Shown here: piece after piece, positions 8,930 through 17,451 of the stretch
How positions within the stretch are numbered: the stretch's first letter is position 1
Layout of the letters: the number at the start of each line of letters is the position of its first letter
Assembly (NCBI GenBank): GCA_024434115.1
Contig: QMIT01000007.1
Coordinates: forward strand, 280,262-344,261
Source: Chloroflexota bacterium
Lineage (GTDB): Bacteria; Chloroflexota; Anaerolineae; Aggregatilineales; J027
DNA length: 64,000 nucleotides
Direction of reading: 5' to 3'
Made by a program: the position numbers and the translations under genes
The notes under the pieces: model-generated
Databases searched by the model: none
The model's input: the letters and a program-made list of their open reading frames with translations, nothing else
What the model was told of the DNA's origin: nothing

Positions 8930-10306
8930 ATGAAACAATCAAAATTCCTAATGGTCATGATAGCGCTGGCCGTGCTGGTTGGCGCTTTTTTCCCGCCTAC
9001 GCCTGCCCATGCCCAAACCCCGACGGTAGTGGTTGTTTATACGGACTTTGAAGACAACATGGTGTTGTTCGATTCATCCACTGGCGCTGCCCGAACATTG
9101 ATTGCGGCTCAGGCAGGCCGGAGCGTTGATTATCGGATTCTGCTTTCTCCCGACAAAACAAAGGTAGCCATCTATGCCTACAATTTCGATGGGGCGGCAG
9201 TCCGTTCGGGGGATACCAGCACCGTTCAAGATACACTGCAAATTTTTAGCCTGCCCGATGGTGAAAATCTGCTGACCGAGGTTTTGATGCTGCCCAATAT
9301 TTTGGGGATTGGCGTAAACGACGACGCATTTCCGCCGATGAATATCCATGATTTTGTGGCGTGGTCGCCCGATGGCAGCCAAATTGCGTGGGTTACCAAT
9401 AATCCCGGCTGGAACACCGTGCATGTTTTTCCAAGTAATGTGACTGGTGAACCCGCCAAAAATCTGATTGCCAGTGAGGACAGTGTGGGTCAACTCAGCA
9501 CCTTACGCTGGTCACCGGACGGCACACAGTTGGCTTATGCCAGTGTAAGCAGTTTCGCCAGCGAAGATGGTAGCCCTCAGACAAACGGCCTCTATACCTA
9601 TTCGCTTGCAAATGACACCAACACCACCGTCGAAGTCGGCAATAATGGCGCATCCTATTGGTTCTTGGGCTGGGATACGGATAGCAGCCTGCTCTGGTCG
9701 CCGTTTGGGGTGGAGGCAGGCGCGACGGGACTGTATCGTTATGACCTCACCGCTGGCACGGACACTGAACTCATCCCCACCACACAGCCAATGTCACGTG
9801 CCGCAATTGATGGCACGACCCAGACGATAGCCTTTGCCGTGCCCAATCTAGGTGTCGAGGGTAGTGCCCCACAAGCTGGACTTACACCGGGAGCGTATAT
9901 CATTGGATTGGATGGACAGCCCACGCCGATTTTCGCCGCTGATAACCTCTATGGAGTCTATTTCATCCAATCTGGTTTGCTGGCGGTGGGTAATGACACG
10001 GTAATTCGGGTCGCCGATAGCACCCAGTTTAATATGAATTTGCTGCGGCGGGCCATCTTTTCACCAGACGGCACACAGGCGATTGGCGAAAAAGAATCCA
10101 AGACCTTTTTGCGTGAATTGGCAAGCGAGACGGAAACTGAAATCTACTCGCTGTATTTTGTGGATGGGGATTGGTTGGATGCCAGTACCGTGCTGATGAA
10201 GGTCGGCGCGTATGGGTCAGTGATCGGGGTTTGGCAAGCAGGCGGAAGTTTTACCCAATTGGTGGAAAATTCTGGCAACGGCCCGTTTGTTGGGGTGCTG
10301 CAATAG
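8930..10306 (+). CDS. Secreted beta-propeller protein (PD40/TolB-like repeats)
   Basis: Predicted exported protein of 458 residues. The signal peptide MKQSKFLM...PAHA-Q is followed by repeated propeller blades marked by WSPDGSQIAWV, WSPDGTQLAYA and FSPDGTQAIG, the PD40 signature of TolB and related proteins. There is no enzymatic motif, so a binding or scaffolding role is likely. ATG 8930 is preferred for its canonical signal peptide; ATG 8915, overlapping the previous stop, is an alternative giving five more residues. Both starts lack a clear Shine-Dalgarno, consistent with coupling to the upstream gene. Confidence 0.75.
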   Translation: MKQSKFLMVMIALAVLVGAFFPPTPAHAQTPTVVVVYTDFEDNMVLFDSSTGAARTLIAAQAGRSVDYRILLSPDKTKVAIYAYNFDGAAVRSGDTSTVQDTLQIFSLPDGENLLTEVLMLPNILGIGVNDDAFPPMNIHDFVAWSPDGSQIAWVTNNPGWNTVHVFPSNVTGEPAKNLIASEDSVGQLSTLRWSPDGTQLAYASVSSFASEDGSPQTNGLYTYSLANDTNTTVEVGNNGASYWFLGWDTDSSLLWSPFGVEAGATGLYRYDLTAGTDTELIPTTQPMSRAAIDGTTQTIAFAVPNLGVEGSAPQAGLTPGAYIIGLDGQPTPIFAADNLYGVYFIQSGLLAVGNDTVIRVADSTQFNMNLLRRAIFSPDGTQAIGEKESKTFLRELASETETEIYSLYFVDGDWLDASTVLMKVGAYGSVIGVWQAGGSFTQLVENSGNGPFVGVLQ

Positions 10307-10386
10307 CCTGAATCTGGTTTTTCGGTGCGCCATTATTGTACAATGGGGCATATTCGGTTTGAGGGGGAAAGTCTGCGAGGTGACTG

Positions 10387-11055
10387 GTGGCGGAACAATA
10401 TGAGATTCCACTTTTTCCTTTAAATACGGTACTTTTCCCCGGCATGATCCTCCCACTCCGCATTTTTGAGGAACGCTATAAGCTCATGCTGAAGCAGTGT
10501 ATTGCCGAATCCAAGCCATTTGGGGTGGTGCTGCTCAAAACAGGCCGAGCCGAGGGCGCTTTTAACGGTCAAATCTATAACATTGGCACGACGGCGCAGA
10601 TCACCCAAGTCAATCCGATGGCGGATGAGACGTATAATGTTTTGACATTGGGCATGAAACGGTTTCGCTTGATCGAAGCCTATCAAATCCACCCCTATCT
10701 GAGTGGCATGGTGGAAGATTATCCGCTGACCAATGGGAATTCACCCGAAGCTATTTCCGGTTCCCTGCGCTTGCTGCATCTGATTGAAAAATATCTGGAG
10801 GCCTTCCGCAAAATTGGCAAACTGCCGTTTCGCATTGACCAAGTACCGACTGATCCGATTACATTAGCCTTTTTGACTGCGATTATGCTACCCGTCTCCA
10901 ATGATGAAAAACAATCGCTGTTGAGTGTGGTGGATATTCCCGAATTGCTGCGCGAGGAATTCCAATTGATGCGTTATGAAACCCATATGACACAGATTTT
11001 GGCAGATGAACCCCAAGCGCCGACCCATCCCACATCGTCGTTCTCCCTAAACTAA
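10387..11055 (+). CDS. LON substrate-binding-domain protein (Lon N-domain only)
   Basis: A 222-residue cytoplasmic protein matching the N-terminal substrate-binding domain of Lon protease, starting EIPLFPLNTVLFPGMILPLRIFEERY, with no AAA+ or protease domain. Free-standing LON-domain proteins are widespread; their function is poorly known and substrate recognition is presumed. GTG 10387 is preceded by GAGGTGA at a proper distance. The helical C-terminal part (about 120-205) is typical of the family. A terminator follows at 11089. No partner protease is adjacent. Confidence 0.85.
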   Translation: MAEQYEIPLFPLNTVLFPGMILPLRIFEERYKLMLKQCIAESKPFGVVLLKTGRAEGAFNGQIYNIGTTAQITQVNPMADETYNVLTLGMKRFRLIEAYQIHPYLSGMVEDYPLTNGNSPEAISGSLRLLHLIEKYLEAFRKIGKLPFRIDQVPTDPITLAFLTAIMLPVSNDEKQSLLSVVDIPELLREEFQLMRYETHMTQILADEPQAPTHPTSSFSLN

Positions 11056-11088
11056 AACTATCCCTGTATCCCCAGATACGTTATCTTT

Positions 11089-11131
11089 GTAGGGACGCTG
11101 TTTATCCAACGTCTCTACTTATTTTGTTTGT
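11089..11131 (+). terminator. Intrinsic terminator between LON-domain gene and plsX
   Basis: GTAGGGACG (11089-11097) pairs with CGTCTCTAC (11110-11118), nine bp with one G-U pair, followed by the T-rich TTATTTTGTTTGT. It ends the LON-domain transcript 34 bp after its stop. Confidence 0.65.
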
Positions 11132-11146
11132 GGAGCAAGTAAAACA

Positions 11147-12169
11147 ATGCGTATTGTTCTTGATGCAATGGGCAGCGACACCTGCCCTGTCCCCGATGTT
11201 GAAGGTGCGGTGCAGGCCGCCCATGAATTTGGCGACACGATTATTCTCGTAGGCGATGAAACCCGTATCCAAGCCGAACTCGTCAAATATCCCACAACAG
11301 GCTTACCGATTGAAGTGGTTCATGCCGGCCAAACTGTCACGATGGAAGACACCCCTTCAAAAATTGTCAAAGGCAAACCCGATTCCTCCCTTCATGTTGG
11401 GCTGCAATTGGTTGAAGATGGCAAAGCGGATGCGTTTGTCACCTGTGGCAATACGGGGGCTGTTTTAGCAGTAGCGACGACTGCCAAAGTCCGCCGGATT
11501 CAAGGCATCCATCGCCCCGCCCTTAGTTCGATTGTCCCATTTGGTGAACGCCATGTGGTGCTGATTGATATTGGTGCGAACGCCGATTGTAAACCCGAAT
11601 ATCTAGTGCAGTTTGCGCTGATGGGCAGTGTATACGCCGAAAAAGCCCTCGGTACACAAAACCCCACAGTTGCTCTGCTGTCGAATGGCGAAGAAGAAGG
11701 CAAGGGCAACGAACTTACCAAAAGCACCCTACCGCTGCTGACGGCTTCAGGCCTGAATTTCATCGGCAATATTGAACCCAAAGAGATGCTGCAAGGCCAC
11801 GCAGATGTGATTGTATCGGATGGGTTTGTGGGTAATATGGTCGTCAAGACATTAGAAGCGACCAGCAGCATGGCCTTTGCCCAAATTCGGAATGCCGCCA
11901 AGCAGGATATACGCGGTATAATCGGTGGTTTGTTGATGAAACCCGTTGTAGGCAAAATCCGCAAAAAATTTGACCCGTTTGAGATTGGCGGTGCGCCTCT
12001 TTTGGGCGTGAATGGTGTTGTAATTGTAGGTCATGGTCGCAGCAATGCCTATGCTGTAAAAAATGCGATTAGGCAGGCGCGTTTGGCGGTGGCGGGTGAT
12101 ATTGTGAATACTATCCGGCAAGGGTTGGTCCGTCAGGCCCAAACGAACGATCATGCAACGAATAACTAA
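11147..12169 (+). CDS. plsX: Phosphate acyltransferase PlsX
   Basis: Converts acyl-ACP and phosphate to acyl-phosphate, the donor for PlsY in phospholipid synthesis; peripheral membrane enzyme. The 340 residues begin with the family signature RIVLDAMGSDTCP and include VTCGNTGAV near 100, LIDIGANADCKPEYL near 145, and VVSDGFVGNMVVKTLE near 225. Length is normal. ATG 11147 follows GGAG at a rather long 11 nt. It is 36 bp upstream of fabF, forming a small lipid-synthesis pair that here lacks fabD, fabG and acpP. Confidence 0.95.
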   Translation: MRIVLDAMGSDTCPVPDVEGAVQAAHEFGDTIILVGDETRIQAELVKYPTTGLPIEVVHAGQTVTMEDTPSKIVKGKPDSSLHVGLQLVEDGKADAFVTCGNTGAVLAVATTAKVRRIQGIHRPALSSIVPFGERHVVLIDIGANADCKPEYLVQFALMGSVYAEKALGTQNPTVALLSNGEEEGKGNELTKSTLPLLTASGLNFIGNIEPKEMLQGHADVIVSDGFVGNMVVKTLEATSSMAFAQIRNAAKQDIRGIIGGLLMKPVVGKIRKKFDPFEIGGAPLLGVNGVVIVGHGRSNAYAVKNAIRQARLAVAGDIVNTIRQGLVRQAQTNDHATNN

Positions 12170-12205
12170 AACCCGTATATCTTATGAGTAAGGAGTAGTG
12201 CCTTC

Positions 12206-13465
12206 ATGGACTATACGCGCAATGGAAGGCCACGAGTGGTTGTCACTGGAATGGGCATTATTTCACCGCTTGGTTCGACGCTGGAAAAATATTGGCACGG
12301 CCTAAAAAATGGCGTTTCCGGTATCAAGCGGATTTCAAAATTCGACCCCAACCATCTCAATGTTCAAATCGCAGGCGAAGTGACGGATTTTGTCGCCACC
12401 GACTATCTGGAGCCAAAAGAAGCCCGTCGGCTCGAACCATCGTCGCAATACTCTGTGGCCGCCACGAAAATGGCGATTGCCGATGCTGGACTCACGGATG
12501 AGGATTTGGAGCGCAACAGTGAACGTACTGGCGTCGTTATGGCAACAGGTATGGCGGGGTTCGATTCGGCGTTTTCGGCGTTTTCAAATTTCCGCGTCAA
12601 AGGCGCACGCCCCGGCCCAATGGCTCTGACGGCGGCCTTGACCAACATGCCCGCCCATTATGTCAGTATGACAAGTCGCGCCAAAGGGCCACTCAACGCT
12701 GTTACCACCGCCTGCGCCGCGGGAACACAGGCGATTGGGGAAGCCTTTGAACTTATTCGACGCGGACGTTCGGATGTGGCATTTACGGGTGGCGTGGAAA
12801 CCATTATGCAAGACTATTCCGTTGCCGCGTTCGACTCCATGACCGTATTGACCCGTGATTACAATGATAACCCCACCGCCGCCAGCCGTCCCTTTGATAA
12901 AGACCGTAACGGCTTTGTCTATGCCGAAGGATGTGGCATCTTAGTCTTAGAATCAATGGAACATGCCGACAGGCGCGGCGCTCGGATTTATGCCGAGGTA
13001 TTGGGGTATGGTTCATCGTCGGACGCCTTCCATGTCGCGGCGATTGACCCGGACGGCGCAGGGGCACTGCGTTCGATGCGTTGGGCGATGGAGGACGCGG
13101 GGCTAAACCCTGAAGACCTCGATTATATCAACGCGCATGGCACATCCACCCTGCCGAACGACGCGATTGAAACCCTTGCCATCAAGAAATTGTTGGGTGA
13201 ACGGGCCTATGAAATCGCAGTGAGTTCAACCAAGAGCATGATCGGTCATGCCTTTGGTGGCGCGGGGGCAGTGGAAGCGGTGGCGACGATTTTGATGATC
13301 TTTAACCAGATTATCCATCCGACCATCAATTACACCACGCCTGACCCGAACTGCGATTTGGATTACGTGCCCAACGAAGCACGCGACGCCAAAATTCGCC
13401 ACGCCATGTCCAATAATCTGGGTCTCGGTGGTCAAAACGCGAGTGTAGTATTCGGCACGATCTAA
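12206..13465 (+). CDS. fabF: Beta-ketoacyl-ACP synthase II (FabF)
   Basis: Condensing enzyme that elongates acyl-ACP with malonyl-ACP in fatty-acid synthesis. The 419 residues contain the full Cys-His-His triad: Cys170 in TTACAAGTQ, His311 in NAHGTST and His348 in IGHAFGGAGAVEA. N-terminal VVVTGMGIISPLG and C-terminal NNLGLGGQNASVVF are family hallmarks. ATG 12206 follows AAGGAG. It is followed by a bidirectional terminator at 13490 shared with the convergent phhB gene. Confidence 0.96.
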   Translation: MDYTRNGRPRVVVTGMGIISPLGSTLEKYWHGLKNGVSGIKRISKFDPNHLNVQIAGEVTDFVATDYLEPKEARRLEPSSQYSVAATKMAIADAGLTDEDLERNSERTGVVMATGMAGFDSAFSAFSNFRVKGARPGPMALTAALTNMPAHYVSMTSRAKGPLNAVTTACAAGTQAIGEAFELIRRGRSDVAFTGGVETIMQDYSVAAFDSMTVLTRDYNDNPTAASRPFDKDRNGFVYAEGCGILVLESMEHADRRGARIYAEVLGYGSSSDAFHVAAIDPDGAGALRSMRWAMEDAGLNPEDLDYINAHGTSTLPNDAIETLAIKKLLGERAYEIAVSSTKSMIGHAFGGAGAVEAVATILMIFNQIIHPTINYTTPDPNCDLDYVPNEARDAKIRHAMSNNLGLGGQNASVVFGTI

Positions 13466-13489
13466 AACCCAATCACGCTAACCAACAAA

Positions 13490-13525
13490 AAATCCCCGCT
13501 GAGGATAACGCCTTCACGGGGATTT
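13490..13525. terminator. Bidirectional terminator between fabF and phhB
   Basis: AAATCCCCG (13490-13498) pairs perfectly with CGGGGATTT (13517-13525), with A-rich sequence before and T-rich after, so it can act on both strands. It lies between the convergent stops of fabF and phhB. Confidence 0.85.
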
Positions 13526-13548
13526 ATGTTTTAGGACAGAGCATGTAT

Positions 13549-13848
13549 TCAGATTTTCGGCGACTTCATTGGCAAGGCATCAATCTGAGATGCCAGACCG
13601 AAATCCTTTTCCGTTAGGCCACCTGCGGAATGGGTTGAAAGGGTCAGCGTCACTTTTTTGTACTTCACCAGAATATCGGGGTGATGGTCGGCGGCCTCCG
13701 CTAGATGCCCTACGGTACTGACAAAAGCCAGCGCTGCCGGAAAAGAGGACAGAGTATAGGTCTTAAAAATCTCATCCCCCTGTCGTGCCCACCCATCCAT
13801 TTTGGCAAGATGGACATTGATCTCGGATTCTGATAATCGTTCTACCAT
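13549..13848 (-). CDS. phhB: Pterin-4a-carbinolamine dehydratase (PCD/DCoH, COG2154)
   Basis: Small cytoplasmic enzyme (99 residues) that dehydrates 4a-hydroxytetrahydropterins. The signature EAADHHPDI (His55, His56) followed by the KYKKVTLTLSTHSAGGLTEKDF region (split here by its spacing) matches the family active site. No phenylalanine hydroxylase gene is present in the window, so recycling for that enzyme is not supported here. Comparative work has linked PCD-like proteins to molybdopterin metabolism, and a molybdenum hydroxylase cluster starts 3 kb away, which makes that role worth testing. It lies just downstream of the transglycosylase gene on the same strand. Confidence 0.93.
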   Translation of the reverse strand: MVERLSESEINVHLAKMDGWARQGDEIFKTYTLSSFPAALAFVSTVGHLAEAADHHPDILVKYKKVTLTLSTHSAGGLTEKDFGLASQIDALPMKSPKI

Positions 13849-13869
13849 ATCCCCGTCCTATTCCCTCAA

Positions 13870-14682
13870 TTAGCTGGCATGTAATGTCTGCTGCGTTGTA
13901 GATGCACGCTGGCACAACGAACTGCCCCCCGCTTGCAACCACTCTTGCAAACGGGCGCTGATGGTTTTGCCATTGGTCGCATCTTCATAGATACCCATGC
14001 CCCAATAGAAATAGCGCCGGGTTTCGTCAGGCCAGCGTGCCCACCCCCATGAAATCACGCCATGCCCACCGTTATAACCAGCTAATGCCAAGCCCGCATT
14101 GCCATCGGCTTTTTGTAGACCTTGTGCTAGGTAGGTAAGGCCGCGCATGGCATTGGTTTGCACATCGGTCATGTTCTCCCCAACGGCAAAGTGGAAGGGC
14201 ATGACTTGGAACAACCCCTGTGCACCTGCTGATGAACCAACGGTAGGATCACCACAGCTTTCAATCTGGATAACCGTCGCAATCAGATTGGGGTCAAGGT
14301 TATATTCTTGTGCCCACTTTGCGATCTGGGGTGCCCAATATTGTACTTCTGGCGTAAACAAGGGCGAAATTGTGGTAGCAATGTGCGAAGGATCGCGCCG
14401 ATCTACGACCACATAGGTTACTTTAGGGGGCAGGGACATATATAACGAGCGCCCAATGAACACCCCCAAAAATCCGGCAAGCCCGCAGATAAAAAACACG
14501 AGCAAGGTAGCACAACTCGCCCTGAGAAACGGATTCCCAGAGCGATGTTCAGAGTTTACTTCAACTTCAAGTGGGTCATAAACGACCTCACGAATGGTAA
14601 TAGTCGTGGTCGGCTCTTCAGCGTGCCGACTATGATAACCTGATGGATGCGGCAAGGATCCCCCTCGAACCCTCTGTTTCAC
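13870..14682 (-). CDS. Membrane-anchored lytic transglycosylase (SLT domain)
   Basis: Predicted peptidoglycan lyase that cleaves MurNAc-GlcNAc bonds outside the membrane. The 270 residues have a cytoplasmic head of about 55, one membrane helix (about 56-82, TLLVFFICGLAGFLGVFIG), then an SLT domain with catalytic Glu141 in VIQIESCGDP, the AGAQGLFQVMP motif and an AGYNGG motif. A GTG start at 14682 is the only one that includes the whole N-terminus; its ribosome site is weak. It sits between folE and phhB, all on the minus strand, so these pterin and wall genes may share a transcript. Confidence 0.88.
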   Translation of the reverse strand: MKQRVRGGSLPHPSGYHSRHAEEPTTTITIREVVYDPLEVEVNSEHRSGNPFLRASCATLLVFFICGLAGFLGVFIGRSLYMSLPPKVTYVVVDRRDPSHIATTISPLFTPEVQYWAPQIAKWAQEYNLDPNLIATVIQIESCGDPTVGSSAGAQGLFQVMPFHFAVGENMTDVQTNAMRGLTYLAQGLQKADGNAGLALAGYNGGHGVISWGWARWPDETRRYFYWGMGIYEDATNGKTISARLQEWLQAGGSSLCQRASTTQQTLHAS

Positions 14683-14701
14683 TTCAGTCTCAAATCCTCA
14701 T

Positions 14702-15406
14702 TCAAAATACACTGCTGGACGAACGTCCGATATGGCCCATAAATTCGGCACGGGTCTTCTCGTTTTCGCGGAAAATACCCATCATGGCGCTGGTGGTCAT
14801 GCTTGAATGGGCCTTCTTGACACCACGCATCATCGAGCACATATGGACACCTTCACATACAACGGCCACGCCTTGCGGATGCAGCACCTGCATCAAGAAA
14901 TCGGCAATCTGTTGGGTCATACGTTCTTGCACCTGCAAACGTCGCGCAAACATATCCACGACACGCGGAATTTTGGACAAGCCGATTACTTTGTCATTCG
15001 GCACATAGGCCACATGCGCTTTGCCAATAAATGGCAGCATATGGTGTTCACACAAGCTGTAATATTCGATGTCGCGCACCACAATCATTTCCTGATATTC
15101 GACATCAAATAGGGCGTCATTGACCAGCTTCTCTGGATTGATATGATACCCTTCCAGCAGTTCTTTGTACATACGCGCTACCCGATTAGGAGTACGCAAT
15201 AATCCTTCGCGTTCCGGGTCTTCCCCAACGCCCTCAAGAATGGAGCGTATTGCCGCTTCAATGGCGTGGTCATCTTGCTCATAATCTAGGTCAATCTCAA
15301 AACTTTCGAGCAGGTGTTCCGACAACAAGTTGCGATAGCCGTTCCCTTGATGACCCTTTTGCCCATGAGAGCCGTTGTGTCCATTAGTTGTGTGATTCAT
15401 TGTCAT
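14702..15406 (-). CDS. folE: GTP cyclohydrolase I (FolE)
   Basis: First enzyme of pterin/folate synthesis, converting GTP to dihydroneopterin triphosphate. From ATG 15406 (preceded by GGGAGAG) it has 234 residues: an N-terminal His/Gly/Asn-rich stretch of about 24, then the enzyme domain. Zinc ligands are Cys119 and His122 in LCEHHMLP and Cys190 in HMCSMMRGV, so this is the zinc-dependent FolE type. The longer form from 15421 would place the ribosome site inside the gene. It is divergent from folB-folK across a 260-bp region. Confidence 0.96.
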   Translation of the reverse strand: MTMNHTTNGHNGSHGQKGHQGNGYRNLLSEHLLESFEIDLDYEQDDHAIEAAIRSILEGVGEDPEREGLLRTPNRVARMYKELLEGYHINPEKLVNDALFDVEYQEMIVVRDIEYYSLCEHHMLPFIGKAHVAYVPNDKVIGLSKIPRVVDMFARRLQVQERMTQQIADFLMQVLHPQGVAVVCEGVHMCSMMRGVKKAHSSMTTSAMMGIFRENEKTRAEFMGHIGRSSSSVF

Positions 15407-15551
15407 GATTATCTCTCCCATGATGCGAAGTTAAAAAGATTTGTCCCCGTTTTAAACAAAACGTTACGCTGTCACTGGATATTGCTGAATGTAGTGTGAG
15501 GAAGGGTACGTACACTAAAATAGACGAACTTTACCGTCCATTTATTACTTC

Positions 15552-15564
15552 TTATCTAAGATAA
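15552..15564. promoter_or_regulatory. Perfect inverted repeat in the folE/folB divergent region
   Basis: TTATCT-A-AGATAA (15552-15564) is a perfect 6-bp palindrome around one base, followed 27 bp later by the related half-site run TTAGATTATCG (15592-15602). It lies in the 263-bp A+T-rich gap between divergent folE and folB, where an operator would be expected. TATATT at 15643-15648 may be the folB -10 box. No regulator is identified. Confidence 0.35.
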
Positions 15565-15669
15565 TCAGAACATATGATAGCATAATGAGTCTTAGATTAT
15601 CGTTAAATTAAACCGCTTTAAATCAGGTAAAATCCTGACCGTTATATTGTCCAAAAGGAGCCGCCATCC

Positions 15670-16044
15670 GTGTCCAGTGATATGATCGAAATTGAAAGCC
15701 TACGCCTGCGCTGCCTGATCGGGTTTAGCGAGTGGGAACTCGATAAAAAACAAGATGTCGTCATCCATATGACCTTGTTTACCGATATTCGGAAGGGTGG
15801 TCTAAGCGATAATCCTGATGATATTCTCAATTACAAGACCGTCAACAAGGCCGTCATTCAAATGGTGGAGGCGTCCCATTATAAAACGCTTGAAGCCCTT
15901 GCCACCGCCATTGCCCGTGTCGCTATTGTGGACTGTGGTGTGCCGCATATTCGCGTCAAAGTCGAGAAACCGGGGGCACTGCGTTTCGCTGATAGCGTGG
16001 CGATTGTGATTGAACGTACTACCGAGGATTTTCAGAATGCCTAG
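15670..16044 (+). CDS. folB: Dihydroneopterin aldolase (FolB)
   Basis: Converts dihydroneopterin to 6-hydroxymethyl-dihydropterin and glycolaldehyde in folate synthesis. The 124 residues show the family pattern: LRCLIGFSEWE near the N-terminus with the substrate-binding Glu, LNYKTV near residue 53, and the catalytic Lys region VKVEKPGALRFADSV near 96-110. GTG 15670 follows AAAGGAG by nine bases; ATG 15682 is an alternative. Its last codons overlap the folK start by 8 bp, so the two are translationally coupled. Confidence 0.93.
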   Translation: MSSDMIEIESLRLRCLIGFSEWELDKKQDVVIHMTLFTDIRKGGLSDNPDDILNYKTVNKAVIQMVEASHYKTLEALATAIARVAIVDCGVPHIRVKVEKPGALRFADSVAIVIERTTEDFQNA

Positions 16045-16780
16045 CCACCATGTATTTTTAGCGCTTGGCTCGAATATTAACCCCGTCGAGAATTTTCGGG
16101 CCTGCCTCAAATTGTTGCAGGAAAATTTTGATATATGGAATTTGTCGCCCGTTTATGAAACCCCACCCGTCGGGTTTACCGAACAAGCCGCATTTTTGAA
16201 TGCCGCTATTGAAGTAATTACCGAACTTGACCCCACCAGTGTCAAAACGATTTTGCAGAATATCGAAAATCAACTTGGGCGGGTGCGCGACCCCAATAAT
16301 AAAAATGCCCCGCGCACGATTGACCTCGATATTGCGCTGTGGGGCAAGGCCGTATTTACATATGGGGAGAAAAATTGGCGTGTGCCTGACCCCGATATCT
16401 TGCGTTTTATCCATCTAGCGCGTCCACTGGCTGACCTCGCCCCGGATTATGTCTACCCCGGCTCGGATGAAGCCCTTGCCAGCATTGCGGAGAAATTGCC
16501 TATGAACGGTATCACTCGGCGCGATGATGTCTGGGCTGATCTGCCATTTCTATTTAAAATTCATGTGGATTTCAATTCACTTTCACTTGATGGGAAAATG
16601 GTCAGAATCAATACAGACTTCTTTAAACACCTTCTAACTATGTTACGCCCCGGCCTACGAGTAATCTTGTATACTCCACATGATCTTGAGGTGGAAGGAA
16701 TTATTCATTGTGAGAAGTATAAGCAAGATCAAGATTTGTGGTACGGCATACCTCATTGGGATACCATGCGCGATTTGTAG
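16037..16780 (+). CDS. folK: HPPK (FolK) with unusual C-terminal extension
   Basis: 6-hydroxymethyl-7,8-dihydropterin pyrophosphokinase, which transfers pyrophosphate from ATP before FolP. The HPPK domain covers about residues 1-162: FLALGSNINPVEN, SPVYETPPVGFTEQ, FLNAAI, LGRVRDPNNKNAPRTIDLDIAL (shown here only as the spaced hallmark RTIDLDIA), and a closing HLARPLADL. Residues about 165-247 form an extra tail with no match I recognise, ending LWYGIPHWDTMRDL; its coding sequence is more A+T-rich than the kinase part. HPPK alone is usually about 160 residues. ATG 16037 overlaps the folB stop. No folP is in the window. Confidence 0.9.
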   Translation: MPSHHVFLALGSNINPVENFRACLKLLQENFDIWNLSPVYETPPVGFTEQAAFLNAAIEVITELDPTSVKTILQNIENQLGRVRDPNNKNAPRTIDLDIALWGKAVFTYGEKNWRVPDPDILRFIHLARPLADLAPDYVYPGSDEALASIAEKLPMNGITRRDDVWADLPFLFKIHVDFNSLSLDGKMVRINTDFFKHLLTMLRPGLRVILYTPHDLEVEGIIHCEKYKQDQDLWYGIPHWDTMRDL

Positions 16781-16809
16781 CAAAAAACGGACTGTAGTCA
16801 TTTCTTAGT

Positions 16810-16837
16810 TTGTACTTATTTGAAATCGGCATATAAT
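16810..16837 (+). promoter_or_regulatory. Promoter of the cox cluster
   Basis: TTGTAC (16810-16815) and a perfect TATAAT (16832-16837) are separated by 16 bp, 43 bp before the coxG start. This is one of the clearest promoters in the window and is placed to transcribe coxG, coxS, coxL and coxM up to the terminator at 21176. Confidence 0.7.
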
Positions 16838-16880
16838 CACAGTTTAATTAGAGTTTAGACTTTGTTTGGGGGATATTTTT

Positions 16881-17333
16881 ATGGAACTCACCGGCTCATA
16901 CCTATTTGAGGCCGACCAAGATACCGTCTGGAAACTCCTCATGGACCCGGACGCCATCGCTAAAGCCATCCCCGGCGTAAAAGAACTTATCCCTGTCGAA
17001 GGCGAAGAAATGACTTGGCGGGCCGCTGCCAAAGTAGGTTTTGCGGCGCTCAGTGGTCATTATGCGGGGGTCATCAAAATGAGCGAGGTCGAGGCCCCCA
17101 CTCAATATCGTCTCACGGTCAACGGGGAGGGTCAGCAAAGCGTCATCGGCGGCACGGCCCTCATTAAACTTACCTTCAATCCCGAAAAAAATGAAACCCT
17201 CGTCCATTGGGATGCCCACGCCAATATCTCCGGCAAAATTGCCAGTCTTGGGCAGCGACTCATCGGTGCAGGGGCCAATGTCATGAGTAAGCAGTTTTTT
17301 CATGAGTTGGCAAAACAACTTCCTACTCGATAA
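16881..17333 (+). CDS. coxG: CoxG-type SRPBCC protein (CO dehydrogenase subunit G family)
   Basis: A 150-residue protein of the CoxG/SRPBCC fold, linked to molybdenum-type CO dehydrogenase clusters; in the CO oxidiser Oligotropha CoxG is tied to membrane attachment. The N-terminus MELTGSYLFEADQDTVWKLL and the IPGVKEL motif are typical. It lacks the long C-terminal tail of some CoxG proteins. ATG 16881 follows TGGGGGA; the frame from 16866 would not. It is the first gene after a strong promoter and precedes coxS by 118 bp. Confidence 0.88.
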   Translation: MELTGSYLFEADQDTVWKLLMDPDAIAKAIPGVKELIPVEGEEMTWRAAAKVGFAALSGHYAGVIKMSEVEAPTQYRLTVNGEGQQSVIGGTALIKLTFNPEKNETLVHWDAHANISGKIASLGQRLIGAGANVMSKQFFHELAKQLPTR

Positions 17334-17451
17334 CTACTCTTAATTTTGTGTCCAATTGAGGGGGCCTGACTGAAAGGAGGCGGTTGCGAACTTCGACGAC
17401 TTGACGTATCTCAACGCGCTAAAGTTTGAAGTTTTAGGAGGAAAATTTTTT

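Noticed and set aside
17371..17402. Possible tiny leader peptide after AAAGGAGG before coxS
   Set aside because: The only start is three bases from the ribosome site and the frame ends after six codons; coxS has its own AGGAGG at 17436-17441.
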